Below are positions 18,482-27,836 of a stretch of 51,510 bases of DNA, one piece after another. The notes under the pieces are model-generated. The model did no database searches. It saw nothing but the letters and a program-made list of their open reading frames with translations, and was not told where the DNA came from. Within the stretch, counting starts at the first letter, position 1. Each line of letters opens with the position of its first letter. Source of the DNA: Paludibacteraceae bacterium (GTDB lineage: Bacteria; Bacteroidota; Bacteroidia; Bacteroidales; Paludibacteraceae); contig JAFTHS010000047.1 in NCBI GenBank assembly GCA_017457295.1, positions 1-51,510 of the forward strand, given 5' to 3'. Made by a program: the position numbers and the translations under genes.

Positions 18482-18536
18482 ATAGTGCGTCTATTGTCCG
18501 TGTATTGTGCGTCTATTGTGCGTGAATAGTGCGTAA
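18482..18536. repeat. 11-bp tandem repeat array, five units (ATtGTGCGTCT)
   Basis: Units begin at 18482, 18493, 18504, 18515 and 18526, each 11 bases long (ATAGTGCGTCT, ATTGTCCGTGT, ATTGTGCGTCT, ATTGTGCGTGA, ATAGTGCGTAA). It lies just after the phosphatase remnant. A similar unit forms a short array at 33081–33113. Confidence 0.88.
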
Positions 18537-18556
18537 TTGGCAGCAAAAAATAATTA

Positions 18557-18587
18557 AAAATAGGCGGTGACATTCACCGCCTATTTT
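18557..18587. terminator. Bidirectional intrinsic terminator
   Basis: 14-bp perfect stem AAAATAGGCGGTGA / TCACCGCCTATTTT with a 3-base loop, between the convergent phosphatase remnant and pullulanase genes. Confidence 0.9.
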
Positions 18588-18625
18588 GTTTGAATCACAT
18601 CAAATTGATGATTACAATTCGTTGA

Positions 18626-20617
18626 TCAATTCATATATAATATCGCAGCGCTTTGAGGTGATACTAGTACTCTGCCTTCTGCAATACGCTCGCCATAGTA
18701 TGGACATTTGCCATCCACACAAGCGAAGCGGAAAACGCCCTCTGGCAATGTCACTTGAGCACTACGCTCTTGACCATTCAAAATTACTACAATTCGCTTC
18801 CAGCTATCTCCAACAGCTTCGCCGTTCAACTCCCATGCCACAACACCTTCTTTTGCTGGCAAGAAATGTACATGCTGACGCACCAAGTCTGCATCACCCA
18901 TGCGGAAAGCAGGGTGCGCTTTGCGCAATGCAATTAGACCTTGATAATAGCGGAAGAGATCGATGTTCTGAGCCTTCAACGACCAGTCAATAGCGTTGAT
19001 CTCGTCAGGACTGCAATAGGAGTTGTGCACACCTTTCTTATCGCGCGCGATTTCCTCGCCACACCACAAGAATGGCATACCTTGTGAAGTCAAAACCGCT
19101 GTTTGCGCCAACTTGCTGAGTTTTTGCAACTCGCCAGGACGCAGTCTTTTATTCGCTTTGAGGCGGTCAGTAAGCATCATATCATCGTGGCAAGACACAT
19201 AACTGATACATTGAGTAGGTTGAGCCGTCCACGCCTGTTTGGAGTAGTTTACCTTCTCCATATCCACTTCTGGGTGCGCAATACAGCCCACAATACCAAA
19301 CTTAATACTCTCCTCATGACCAGTTTCTCCAACGAGGAAAGCGCCGCGGTTGTTGTCAGAGAATGGGCCGCGCAAAGCATCGCGCATATCGTCGCAGAAA
19401 GCACCAATACCCGGCAACTTTTGCATATTAGCCTTCATGGCCAATGAGTCTCCATTATAGAGTGGACCACCAGCAGCCCAACCCTCGCCATAGAGCAATA
19501 AACTTGGGTCAATGCTATCCATCATAGCGCGCACTTGGTTCATGGTCTCCACATCGTGGATACCCATAAGGTCGAAACGAAAACCGTCCATGTGATACTC
19601 CTCAATCCAATAACGGCAAGACTCGATAATAAACTTGCGCATCATTGGGCGTTCGCTGGCAGTCTCGTTGCCACAACCCGAAGCATTACCCAAGTCGCCA
19701 TTCTCCGTCAAACGATAGAAATAATCGGGTGCAGTTTGGGTGAAATTGCTATTCTCCACATTGAACGTATGGTTATACACCACGTCCATAATCACGCGGA
19801 TACCTGCTTTGTGCAACGCTTGAATCATCTGCTTCATCTCGCGAATACGGGTAGCAGGATCGTATGGGTTGGTGCTATAGCCACCATCAGGCACATTGTA
19901 GTTCACAGGGTCGTATCCCCAGTTGTAGCGGTTATCGCTCAGGCGAGTCTCATCTACCGATCCGTAGTCATACGAAGGAAGGATTTGCACGTGTGTAACG
20001 CCCAACTCTATGAGGTGGTCAATACCAGTAGCCAGACCTTCGGCAGTCTTGGTGCCATGCTCGGTCCATTGTACAAACTTACCTTTGTTCTCCACACCAG
20101 AGGTAGCATGAATAGACATATCGCGGTGGTGCATCTCATACACAATCGCATCTTTGGCACCCTCGAAAGCAGGACGGACATCCTCTGCCCAACCCTCGGG
20201 ATTGGTAGTGGCAAGGTCAATAATCGCAGCACGGCGACCATTCACACCCACAGCCTTAGCAAAGATACCTGGCGTTTCGTGCAATGTCCAACGCGAGTCA
20301 GCCTCAATAAGTTGGAATGTGTAGAATTGTCCATTCAAATCGCCCTTCACCGTTTTGGTCCAACTGCCATCTTTCTGACTACACATCGTCAAACGTTGTA
20401 ATGGCTCAACGGTAGTAGCATCCGCATAGATATTCAAATACACCGTATCGGCATTGGGACTCCACACCGAGAAAGCAGTTTGCTCAGGCGAATATATCAT
20501 CTCGTTGAGCGAACCTTGTTTCACGGGATACTCATCTACACTCTCGTAATGAGGTTTCTTAGCACAACAGCCCATGAATGTGGCTGCAATAGTCATCATG
20601 ATTAGTACTTTTTTCAT
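18626..20617 (-). CDS. pulA: Type I pullulanase lipoprotein (GH13)
   Basis: The 663-residue enzyme hydrolyses alpha-1,6 branch bonds in pullulan, starch or glycogen fragments. A lipoprotein signal (FMGC with Cys17) places it on a membrane. A beta-sandwich N-terminal domain (about 45–120) precedes the GH13 barrel. The type I pullulanase motif YNWGYDP is at 231–237, DVVYNH at 278–283, the nucleophile Asp349 in DGFRFD, the acid/base Glu378 in YGEGW, and the third acid in SCHDD about 478. The gene is 24 bases downstream of clpX on the same strand with no visible promoter or terminator, so it probably shares the clpPX transcript, an unusual partner for it. Confidence 0.95.
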   Translation of the reverse strand: MKKVLIMMTIAATFMGCCAKKPHYESVDEYPVKQGSLNEMIYSPEQTAFSVWSPNADTVYLNIYADATTVEPLQRLTMCSQKDGSWTKTVKGDLNGQFYTFQLIEADSRWTLHETPGIFAKAVGVNGRRAAIIDLATTNPEGWAEDVRPAFEGAKDAIVYEMHHRDMSIHATSGVENKGKFVQWTEHGTKTAEGLATGIDHLIELGVTHVQILPSYDYGSVDETRLSDNRYNWGYDPVNYNVPDGGYSTNPYDPATRIREMKQMIQALHKAGIRVIMDVVYNHTFNVENSNFTQTAPDYFYRLTENGDLGNASGCGNETASERPMMRKFIIESCRYWIEEYHMDGFRFDLMGIHDVETMNQVRAMMDSIDPSLLLYGEGWAAGGPLYNGDSLAMKANMQKLPGIGAFCDDMRDALRGPFSDNNRGAFLVGETGHEESIKFGIVGCIAHPEVDMEKVNYSKQAWTAQPTQCISYVSCHDDMMLTDRLKANKRLRPGELQKLSKLAQTAVLTSQGMPFLWCGEEIARDKKGVHNSYCSPDEINAIDWSLKAQNIDLFRYYQGLIALRKAHPAFRMGDADLVRQHVHFLPAKEGVVAWELNGEAVGDSWKRIVVILNGQERSAQVTLPEGVFRFACVDGKCPYYGERIAEGRVLVSPQSAAILYMN

Positions 20618-20641
20618 AAATTATCGTTTTAGTTCTTTATG

Positions 20642-21886
20642 TTATTCTCCGCTTGCAGCCAACTGATGCAAGTTTACCTTCTCAATACGTTGCTGCGCAT
20701 ATGCTTTGGTTACTTCATACGTCTTTTTACGGCTCTTAGAAGAAGGTAAATCGTACATCACGTCCATCATTACCGTCTCCATCAGCCCACGCAAACCACG
20801 TGCGCCCAACTTATATTCGATGGCTTTATCCACGATATAATCGAGCATATCAGGTGCAAAAGTGAGGTCGAAGCCGTCCATCGAAAGCAGTTTCTTATAT
20901 TGCTTGACAATGGCATTATTGGGTTCGGTGAGGATATTGCGCAACGCATCACGGTCCAAAGGCTTGAGATAGGTGAGAATAGGCAAACGACCTACAATCT
21001 CAGGAATCAAACCAAAAGACTTCAGGTCTTGTGGGGCAATGTATTGCAGCAAATCGCTCTTGTCAATCTTTTGCGCCTTCTTGCTGGCATCGAAGCCCAC
21101 CACTTGTGTATTGAGTCGCTGTGCAATCTTGCGCTCGATACCATCGAACGCGCCACCGCATATAAAGAGGATATTCTGTGTATTGACATGAATAAACTCT
21201 TGCTCAGGGTGCTTGCGCCCACCTTGAGGTGGCACATTCACAACCGACCCCTCAAGCAACTTCAGCAGACCCTGCTGCACACCCTCGCCCGACACATCGC
21301 GAGTGATACTGGGGTTGTCAGATTTACGTGCAATCTTGTCAATCTCATCAATAAAAACGATACCTTTCTCTGCCTTCTTCACATTATAATCGGCTTCTTG
21401 CAAGAGGCGTGTCAAAAGACTCTCCACGTCCTCGCCCACATATCCTGCCTCGGTCAGCACCGTAGCATCCACGATGGTGAAAGGCACTTTCAGCAGTTTG
21501 GCAATCGTGCGAGCAAGGAGTGTCTTGCCCGTACCTGTAGAGCCGACTAAGATGATATTCGATTTCTCAATCTCCACCCCACCCTCTTCGCGAGGTTGCA
21601 ACACGCGCTTATAGTGGTTATACACCGCCACCGACAAATAGCGTTTAGCATCGTCTTGACCTATCACATATTGGTCCAAAAACGCTTTTATCTCCGCAGG
21701 TTTGGGCAAGGTGTTGAGTTCCAGCCCCTTGATATCGGTATCTTCCTCCAAATACTGCTTCATCTCACGAATCATCTTATGACCCGCTTCGATACAATCA
21801 TGGCAAATCAGGCTGCCATCATCGCCACGAAACATGTGCGGCATCTCGCGACCGCAAAAAGAGCATTGTTCTTTTTTCTTCGCCAT
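20642..21886 (-). CDS. clpX: ATP-dependent Clp protease ATP-binding subunit ClpX
   Basis: The 414-residue AAA+ unfoldase delivers substrates to ClpP. An N-terminal zinc-binding domain has CSFCGRE and CHDC. The Walker A motif is GSTGTGKT and Walker B is VFIDEIDK. Later motifs include the pore-loop region [14 protein letters not shown], the IGF-type loop and the sensor 2 region [11 protein letters not shown]. It is full length and begins 9 bases after clpP ends, in the same operon. Confidence 0.97.
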   Translation of the reverse strand: MAKKKEQCSFCGREMPHMFRGDDGSLICHDCIEAGHKMIREMKQYLEEDTDIKGLELNTLPKPAEIKAFLDQYVIGQDDAKRYLSVAVYNHYKRVLQPREEGGVEIEKSNIILVGSTGTGKTLLARTIAKLLKVPFTIVDATVLTEAGYVGEDVESLLTRLLQEADYNVKKAEKGIVFIDEIDKIARKSDNPSITRDVSGEGVQQGLLKLLEGSVVNVPPQGGRKHPEQEFIHVNTQNILFICGGAFDGIERKIAQRLNTQVVGFDASKKAQKIDKSDLLQYIAPQDLKSFGLIPEIVGRLPILTYLKPLDRDALRNILTEPNNAIVKQYKKLLSMDGFDLTFAPDMLDYIVDKAIEYKLGARGLRGLMETVMMDVMYDLPSSKSRKKTYEVTKAYAQQRIEKVNLHQLAASGE

Positions 21887-21895
21887 AGACCCTAA

Positions 21896-22561
21896 TTACT
21901 TGTTTTCTCTGCGATATACTTTGTCAATCATGCCATAATTCAATGCTTCCTCAGCTGTCATCCAATAATCGCGGTCGGCATCTTGGCGGATTTTCTTCAC
22001 GGCTTGTCCCGAGTGGTCAGAGATAATCTGATAAAGTTCATCTTTGAGTTTGAGAATCTCTTTGGCTGTGATTTCAATATCGGATGCTTGTCCTTGGATA
22101 CCGCCCATAGGCTGATGAATCATCACGCGGCTATGAGGCAAGGCAGCACGCATACCTTTCTCGCCCGCCACCAACAAAACCGCACCCATACTGGCTGCCA
22201 TACCCGTGCAGATAGTGGCTACACGCGAGCGAACAAACTGCATCGTGTCATAAATGCCTAATCCTGCATACACAGAACCACCTGGCGTATTGAGATAGAT
22301 GCTAATATCGCGCTCCGAGTCCACTGAGTCCAAATACAACAACTGTGCTTGAATCACATTGGCTGTATAGTCATTCACCTCTGTGCCGAGGAAAATGATA
22401 CGGTCCATCATCAAACGCGAAAAGACATCCATCTGGGTAACATTCAGTTGGCGCTCCTCCAAGATGGAAGGGCTAATATAACTTGCCGATGCATTCATGG
22501 CGTTCTCCACGTGCATCGAGTTCATGCCACGCGAGGTAGCAAATTTCAAAAAATCATTCAT
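21896..22561 (-). CDS. clpP: ATP-dependent Clp protease proteolytic subunit
   Basis: The 221-residue serine protease forms the proteolytic chamber of ClpXP. The catalytic Ser is in TGMAASMGAV (about residue 124) and the His in RVMIHQPMGG (about 149), with the Asp near residue 198. A 35-residue N-terminal extension precedes the conserved core. It has its own promoter (22608–22639) and heads clpP–clpX–pulA. No tig gene is next to it; the upstream neighbour is a divergent initiator tRNA. Confidence 0.97.
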   Translation of the reverse strand: MNDFLKFATSRGMNSMHVENAMNASASYISPSILEERQLNVTQMDVFSRLMMDRIIFLGTEVNDYTANVIQAQLLYLDSVDSERDISIYLNTPGGSVYAGLGIYDTMQFVRSRVATICTGMAASMGAVLLVAGEKGMRAALPHSRVMIHQPMGGIQGQASDIEITAKEILKLKDELYQIISDHSGQAVKKIRQDADRDYWMTAEEALNYGMIDKVYRRENK

Positions 22562-22607
22562 AATTATTTGTTTACGTATAAAAAATTATCATTATCCAAA
22601 AAGCACG

Positions 22608-22639
22608 CAAAGATACAAAAAAAAAATGAATGTAACAAA
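22608..22639 (-). promoter_or_regulatory. Promoter of clpP–clpX
   Basis: On the minus strand: TTTG (22636–22639), 20 bases, then TATCTTTG (22608–22615). The leader to the clpP ATG at 22561 is about 40 bases. It is back to back with the initiator tRNA promoter. Confidence 0.82.
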
Positions 22640-22663
22640 TTATATAGTTTTTTTACAAAATAA

Positions 22664-22695
22664 TTTGGTCATGTCAAAAAAAAGCAGTACCTTTG
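22664..22695 (+). promoter_or_regulatory. Promoter of initiator tRNA
   Basis: TTTG (22664–22667), 20 bases, then TACCTTTG (22688–22695), about 30 bases upstream of the tRNA. Confidence 0.85.
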
Positions 22696-22725
22696 CAGCG
22701 CATTTCGATAATCGAGGTGATATAT

Positions 22726-22800
<75 letters not shown>

Positions 22801-22805
22801 AAGAG

Positions 22806-22829
22806 AAGCCGCCTAAAAAGCGGCTTTTT
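22806..22829 (+). terminator. Terminator of initiator tRNA
   Basis: Stem AAGCCGC / GCGGCTT with a 7-base loop followed by T residues, starting 5 bases after the tRNA CCA. Confidence 0.85.
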
Positions 22830-22861
22830 GTTTGACTACTACCATCATTATCATATAAGAA

Positions 22862-22890
22862 AAACGCTGCGCTTTTTCGGCACAGCGTTT
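22862..22890 (-). terminator. Terminator of the secreted amylase gene
   Basis: On the minus strand: AAACGCTGTGC, loop CGAAAAA, then GCGCAGCGTTT and further T residues (one G·U pair). It lies 26 bases after the amylase stop. Confidence 0.82.
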
Positions 22891-22915
22891 CTTATATTTC
22901 AACAATCAGAAGTGA

Positions 22916-25837
22916 TTAGCGAACCAATCTACCCGACACATCATACATATCGCCGTTGGACATTATAAGATATAGCGACTGGTTGATCAATGCTTTGCGG
23001 ACGGAAGGTTTAGCCATTTCTACATTCTCCACAGCAGTCGTTTCACAAAGCGTTGTGATTTGTTCAGTACACTTGATAGACCCCTTGTTATTACCCGTAT
23101 AGAGTCCCTGATTGGTATATTTCAAATCGGCTGTTTGATTGCCCGAACCGTCATTCCAAATAATCATCCAATTATCATTGACAGCAGGAGCATCTACTGG
23201 TATAGCAAAACGATATACGTTGTCATACAAGCGCGTAGCAGACTTACCTGGCCATGCACCACAAATTTCGGTAGTACTACCATCTTCGAACCATATGTAG
23301 CAATTTATATTGCTACCAAAATCGCTAGACTTTGTAAAGAACACTACACGCTCGTCAGCAGAATTCAAACACATTTCCGAAGGTTGTGGAGTATCTGGAT
23401 TGCTTGGGTTGTTTGGTGTACTAGGCGTCTCGCCAGTATCACCGCCCTCGCACAACGTAGTTACAAGGCTTTGATAACCATCTTTGCTGTACAATCCGCG
23501 CATTTGGAACTTCAAATCGGCTGTTTGCTTGCCACTGTTATTGTTGTTCCAAATGATTTGCCAATCCGAGCCACTAACATCCACATTCTCAGGAATCAGA
23601 TACTTGAAAGTACCGCCCCCAAGATGTTCAGCACGTTGTCCTGGCCATCCTGCGATATTGCCATTACTATTCCACATATACACTGCAACCGAAGTGCCCC
23701 AGTCTTTTTCTCCTTTAAAGAACACGGCACGCTCGCTTGCTGATGCCAAACATGGCTCTACTGGCTCGCCCCAATCGGTATTACCACTTTGACCAAAGCG
23801 GTCATCCAATTCTTCTTCTGTGCCGTCCCAACTTGGATAACTACCAGAGTTCTTTACACCATCATAGATATATTTGCCGTCTACGCCTACCTTACCAGGC
23901 GCTTTGGTTTTGCTCGTACTCAGTACATACACACGCAAATTGCCCTTGCCTGAGCAAGAAACGCTGAGAGTACGATTATTCACAGTTTTAGTATCACCCG
24001 TCACACAGTCCACATAAGTTCCGTTCTCAATGCCGGAGAAAGTAGCATTACCAGAGATACATACCAACGCATATGAATCGGTAGTAGCATCGGTATATCG
24101 ACGTTTGAAAGCAAACGAGCCAGAACAACCATCAGTAGAATATTGTCCCTTGCGCAATGCAGGCACAGCCATACGAATCTTAGCGAGGCGTTGGATATGC
24201 AATGCAAGCGGATGATTCAGTGTTTGTGCGATATTGCCTGAAGCATTGCTATATTCGGCAAAATCGGTCACATTAATATCACCTTTGATATAGCCACCAT
24301 AGTACGCACGACCTGTCTCTTTCAATGCGATATTTGGCCCTTTATCAATCACACAACCTTTCTTGAATTGAATCTCCGAGCCGTAATATACACAGGGAAT
24401 ACCGCGGAAGGTAAATATCAATGCCAAGTTCTCCGCCCAAACGTCCTCACTTTGGTCAAAACGCGTGCCCTCTGGTGCACCGTCAGGAGCATAGTCGTGA
24501 GAATCCACATAGGTTACATTCCAAGTTGCATCATTGTAGTATTTGTCGCCATATTTCACCCCAAACGCTTCGCTTGCAGTCCGAAAGTTCCAGTGCATTG
24601 GGAAGTCAATCACACTGAGCTGCGAATTTTTGCTATAGTCTGGAGTATGATACGTATTACCATTCAAAAAGGCATTATTAGAATTTGGCAATGATTGATC
24701 ATCCATATCATCTTTACCTTGTTGATCAGTAGAGCTGATGTTGGTATGATTACCTTTTTGACCTTCCATCACAACAATATTATTCCACGAAGTCTCACTA
24801 GTATCCCACGCATAATCTTTGCTTTCTTTCCATGTGTAGTAGAATGGCGAGCAGTTCTCATGGTTGCGATATACCACATTACGTTCACGCGCGCAGACTT
24901 CTGCATACATAAAGAAATCGCCACCATTACGTTTGGCCTTGTATTGCTCTGCTAGGGCTTCAAATTGAGGAATAAAACTCTTATTAAAGGTCAAACGAGA
25001 GATATGACCACCTGTGTCAATACGAAAGCCGTCCACACCCATCGCAATAAACTTGCCATAGCACTCTACAAGGTAATTAGACACAGCGGGATTTTCTGTG
25101 TTCAAATCCACGCAATCGCCTGCAATTTGTCCATACCAACGAGAATAATCATCCCAATTCCACTCATTGCCAACATGGTGCCAATAGTTGTTCTTATCAT
25201 GGTTTTTTCCGTCGGTATTTTTCATCTCCGCCAAGCGTTTTGCATATTGTTCACCACCTGCCAAGGAAAGATAGTTATCAGGCAGTTTGCCGCCATCTTT
25301 TTGGGTATACGGAATCATACATGCATCAATATCGCTTTGGTCTGCCTCCCAATCGCGGGTAAAGAGTTTACACAGATTTTCCTCGCCGAAGTTACCTGTG
25401 TGATTGAGCACGATATCCAAGATTATCTTCATGCCCTTTGCGTGCGCTGCATCAATCAGGTCTTGAAATTTCACATCCTCGCTCTCATAGCGCTTATCCA
25501 CTTCCGAGAAGTTGCGAGCATGATAGCCGTGGTAGTCATAGCCAGAAGCATTCTCCACCACAGGAGTAATCCATACAGCTGTAAAACCGAGTGCCTTGAT
25601 GTAGTCCAGTTTCTCAATCAAGCCCTTGAAGTCGCCACGCCATGCAGGGTCGCCTACGTTGTAGTTTTGCGCGTCCCAACATTGGGTGTCGTTACTTGGA
25701 TCACCATTGTAGAAACGGGTGGTCATCACAAAATAGATTTGCTCATCGCGGAAATCCGTGCGACTAGGGAACAATGTGGCAGCAATAGTGCTTATAGATA
25801 CTGCACACAAAGACAGAACAAAGAAAAACTTCTTCAT
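22916..25837 (-). CDS. Secreted GH13 alpha-amylase with two CBM26-like modules and sorting tail
   Basis: The 973-residue product has a signal peptide (1–20) and a GH13 barrel. Barrel motifs are GYDYHGYHARNF (about 99–110), DIVLNH, the nucleophile Asp274 in DGFRID, the acid/base Glu313 in YAEVCARE, and a third acid in VDSHD. Two starch-binding modules of CBM26 type follow, at about 690–800 and 825–925, each with W-P-G and a QTADL-K motif. The last 30 residues (SLYLIMSNGDMYDVSGRLVR) belong to the C-terminal tail family shared by several proteins here. It probably digests starch at the cell surface. It lies 41 bases downstream of sufB without a clear promoter. Confidence 0.93.
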   Translation of the reverse strand: MKKFFFVLSLCAVSISTIAATLFPSRTDFRDEQIYFVMTTRFYNGDPSNDTQCWDAQNYNVGDPAWRGDFKGLIEKLDYIKALGFTAVWITPVVENASGYDYHGYHARNFSEVDKRYESEDVKFQDLIDAAHAKGMKIILDIVLNHTGNFGEENLCKLFTRDWEADQSDIDACMIPYTQKDGGKLPDNYLSLAGGEQYAKRLAEMKNTDGKNHDKNNYWHHVGNEWNWDDYSRWYGQIAGDCVDLNTENPAVSNYLVECYGKFIAMGVDGFRIDTGGHISRLTFNKSFIPQFEALAEQYKAKRNGGDFFMYAEVCARERNVVYRNHENCSPFYYTWKESKDYAWDTSETSWNNIVVMEGQKGNHTNISSTDQQGKDDMDDQSLPNSNNAFLNGNTYHTPDYSKNSQLSVIDFPMHWNFRTASEAFGVKYGDKYYNDATWNVTYVDSHDYAPDGAPEGTRFDQSEDVWAENLALIFTFRGIPCVYYGSEIQFKKGCVIDKGPNIALKETGRAYYGGYIKGDINVTDFAEYSNASGNIAQTLNHPLALHIQRLAKIRMAVPALRKGQYSTDGCSGSFAFKRRYTDATTDSYALVCISGNATFSGIENGTYVDCVTGDTKTVNNRTLSVSCSGKGNLRVYVLSTSKTKAPGKVGVDGKYIYDGVKNSGSYPSWDGTEEELDDRFGQSGNTDWGEPVEPCLASASERAVFFKGEKDWGTSVAVYMWNSNGNIAGWPGQRAEHLGGGTFKYLIPENVDVSGSDWQIIWNNNNSGKQTADLKFQMRGLYSKDGYQSLVTTLCEGGDTGETPSTPNNPSNPDTPQPSEMCLNSADERVVFFTKSSDFGSNINCYIWFEDGSTTEICGAWPGKSATRLYDNVYRFAIPVDAPAVNDNWMIIWNDGSGNQTADLKYTNQGLYTGNNKGSIKCTEQITTLCETTAVENVEMAKPSVRKALINQSLYLIMSNGDMYDVSGRLVR

Positions 25838-25878
25838 ATATCTAATCGAAATAATTGTTATTCTTCTGGAAATTCAGG

Positions 25879-27309
25879 TTATCCTACAGCTCCTTCCAAA
25901 CTCACTTGCAACAGTTTCTGTGCTTCCACTGCAAACTCCATTGGCAGTTTATCCATCACCTCTTTAGCGTAGCCATTCACTATCAATCCCACTGCATCTT
26001 CCACGCCTATGCCACGTTGTTGGCAATAGAACAATTGGTCTTCGCTAATCTTGCTTGTGGTAGCTTCGTGCTCTATAATCGCAGTCGGGTTTTGTATGCG
26101 CATCGTCGGGAAAGTATGCGCACCGCACTTGTCGCCCAACAACAAGCTATCACACTGGCTATAGTTACGCACATTCTCTGCGTTAGGCATCACGCGCACC
26201 AATCCACGGTACGCATTTTGGCTCTTGCCCGCCGATATACCTTTACTTATTATACGCGAGCGCGTGTTCTTGCCTATATGAATCATCTTCGTTCCCGTGT
26301 CGGCTTGCTGGTAGTTGTTGGTCACAGCCACCGAATAGAACTCTGCGCTGGAGTTATCGCCTTTCAAGATGCAACTGGGGTATTTCCATGTGATTGCCGA
26401 ACCTGTTTCCACTTGTGTCCAACTCAGTCGCGCATTCTCATGCGTGATACCGCGTTTCGTTACAAAGTTATATATACCGCCTTTGCCTTCCTTATCGCCT
26501 GGATACCAGTTCTGCACGGTAGAGTATTTCACTTCGGCATCCTTGTGCACCACAATCTCCACGATAGCAGCATGCAACTGATTCTCATCGCGCATCGGCG
26601 CGGTACAACCCTCCAAATAACTGAGGTAAGCCCCCTCATCTGCCACCAGTAAGGTACGCTCGAACTGTCCCGTATTACCCGCATTAATTCGGAAATACGT
26701 GCTCAATTCCATAGGGCAACGCACGCCTTTTGGTATATATACAAACGACCCATCCGAGAACACTGCCGAGTTCAATGCTGCATAGAAGTTATCGTTTGCT
26801 GGCACTACCGAACCCAAGTATTTCTGCACCAGTTCGGGGTATTCTTGCACTGCCTCCGAGATAGAACAGAAGATGATGCCTTTCTCTGCCAACGTCTCGC
26901 GGAAGGTCGTTTTCACCGACACGGAGTCCATCACCGCATCCACCGCCATATTGCCTGCCAACGCAGCACGCTCTTCCAACGGAATACCCAGTTTGTCAAA
27001 GGTCTTCATCAGTTCAGGGTCAATCTCTTTCTTCTCATCGCCTGTGTGCGTTTTAGGCGCAGCATAGTACGAAATCGCCTGAAAATCAATCTCTGGTATA
27101 TCCAGGTGCGCCCAATTTGGGTGCTCCATTGTCAGCCACTTACGGTATGCTTTCAGACGGAATTCCAGCAGCCATTCGGGTTCATTCTTCTTTGCAGAAA
27201 TCAGCCGAACGACATCTTCGTTCAACCCCACAGGAATCACATCGGTTTCCACGTCTGTGGTAAAACCGTATTTATACTCTTGACTGGTTATTTCTTCTAT
27301 CTCTTTCAT
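25879..27309 (-). CDS. sufB: Fe-S cluster assembly protein SufB
   Basis: The 476-residue scaffold protein of the SUF pathway builds iron-sulfur clusters in complex with SufC and SufD. It shows the family sequences [44 protein letters not shown], the core helix region [11 protein letters not shown], and [15 protein letters not shown] near the end. Length is normal. In Bacteroidota sufB is usually followed by sufC and sufD, but here the next gene is an amylase, so the partners must be elsewhere. A composite repeat starts 3 bases upstream of its ATG. Confidence 0.97.
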   Translation of the reverse strand: MKEIEEITSQEYKYGFTTDVETDVIPVGLNEDVVRLISAKKNEPEWLLEFRLKAYRKWLTMEHPNWAHLDIPEIDFQAISYYAAPKTHTGDEKKEIDPELMKTFDKLGIPLEERAALAGNMAVDAVMDSVSVKTTFRETLAEKGIIFCSISEAVQEYPELVQKYLGSVVPANDNFYAALNSAVFSDGSFVYIPKGVRCPMELSTYFRINAGNTGQFERTLLVADEGAYLSYLEGCTAPMRDENQLHAAIVEIVVHKDAEVKYSTVQNWYPGDKEGKGGIYNFVTKRGITHENARLSWTQVETGSAITWKYPSCILKGDNSSAEFYSVAVTNNYQQADTGTKMIHIGKNTRSRIISKGISAGKSQNAYRGLVRVMPNAENVRNYSQCDSLLLGDKCGAHTFPTMRIQNPTAIIEHEATTSKISEDQLFYCQQRGIGVEDAVGLIVNGYAKEVMDKLPMEFAVEAQKLLQVSLEGAVG

Positions 27310-27311
27310 TG

Positions 27312-27425
27312 TCCTATATCCATTAGGCGTAATGCCGTCCTACAGCCCGTAGGGCGTCCAATATCCAATATCCATCAGGCGAAACGCCGCCCATTAGCAA
27401 AGCGTCCATTAGCCCAACGGGCATC
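27312..27425. repeat. Composite repeat, about two and a half copies, upstream of sufB
   Basis: Two near copies of about 45 bases can be aligned: short 7-bp units (CCTATAT, CCATTAG; CCAATAT, CCAATAT, CCATCAG), then GCGnaanGCCGnCC and a segment with AGC...GCGT. A partial third copy begins CCATTAG at about 27405. A third related copy lies inside the coding gene at 50352–50410 in the other orientation. Confidence 0.65.
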
Positions 27426-27434
27426 TTCTATACT

Positions 27435-27462
27435 AAAAAAAGCCGCTCTTTAAGCGGCTTTT
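27435..27462 (-). terminator. Terminator of tRNA-Cys
   Basis: Stem AAGCCGCT / AGCGGCTT with a 5-base loop, followed on the minus strand by a T run, starting 6 bases after the tRNA 3' end. Confidence 0.88.
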
Positions 27463-27467
27463 CTCTG

Positions 27468-27538
27468 AGGTACCTGGCGGATTCGAACCGCCGTCCCCGG
27501 TTTTGCAGACCGATCCCTAACCGCTCGGGCAAGGTACC
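27468..27538 (-). tRNA. tRNA-Cys (anticodon GCA)
   Basis: The 71-base cloverleaf has acceptor GGTACCT paired with AGGTACC, discriminator U as expected for tRNA-Cys, anticodon loop CTGCAAA (GCA) and T loop TTCGAAT. CCA is not encoded. Confidence 0.95.
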
Positions 27539-27556
27539 AATTTTTCAAATCGACTG

Positions 27557-27588
27557 CAAAGGTACTACAAAAATTGCACATACGCAAA
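27557..27588 (-). promoter_or_regulatory. Promoter of tRNA-Cys
   Basis: On the minus strand: TTTG (27585–27588), 20 bases, then TACCTTTG (27557–27564). It differs from the tRNA-Leu promoter (12842–12873) at only three positions. Confidence 0.85.
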
Positions 27589-27734
27589 TATTTTTAGGAA
27601 AAAATGCATTTTTGTTCGAAAAATACGTATTTGTTACATTGTCCAATATCTTAACATCCCTCTGCGATTGGCTGCACGCTCCTCGCAATTTCTTTCACTC
27701 TTCCCACTATTCCCCCAAACCTCTACCCTATACT

Positions 27735-27836
27735 TTTGCTACACCTTTGCTATCAATTTGCTGTCAATAATTAGTGATTAATTAGTGATTAATTAGTGAT
27801 TAGTTAGTGATTAATTAGTGATTAATTAGTGATTCC
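27735..27836. repeat. Two adjacent 11-bp tandem arrays (TTTGCTnnCAn ×3, TTAGTGATTAA ×6)
   Basis: TTTGCT recurs at 27735, 27746 and 27757. Then TTAGTGATTAA-type units begin at 27771, 27782, 27793, 27804, 27815 and 27826. Both have a period of exactly 11. They lie in the gap of about 570 bases between tRNA-Cys and the surface protein gene. Confidence 0.92.

Noticed and set aside
19535-20401. 288-codon open frame on the plus strand
   Set aside because: Lies wholly opposite pulA; Ile/His-rich composition typical of an antisense shadow.
24965-25972. 335-codon open frame on the plus strand
   Set aside because: It lies opposite the amylase and sufB genes, crosses from one to the other, and has no protein-like composition or family signature.
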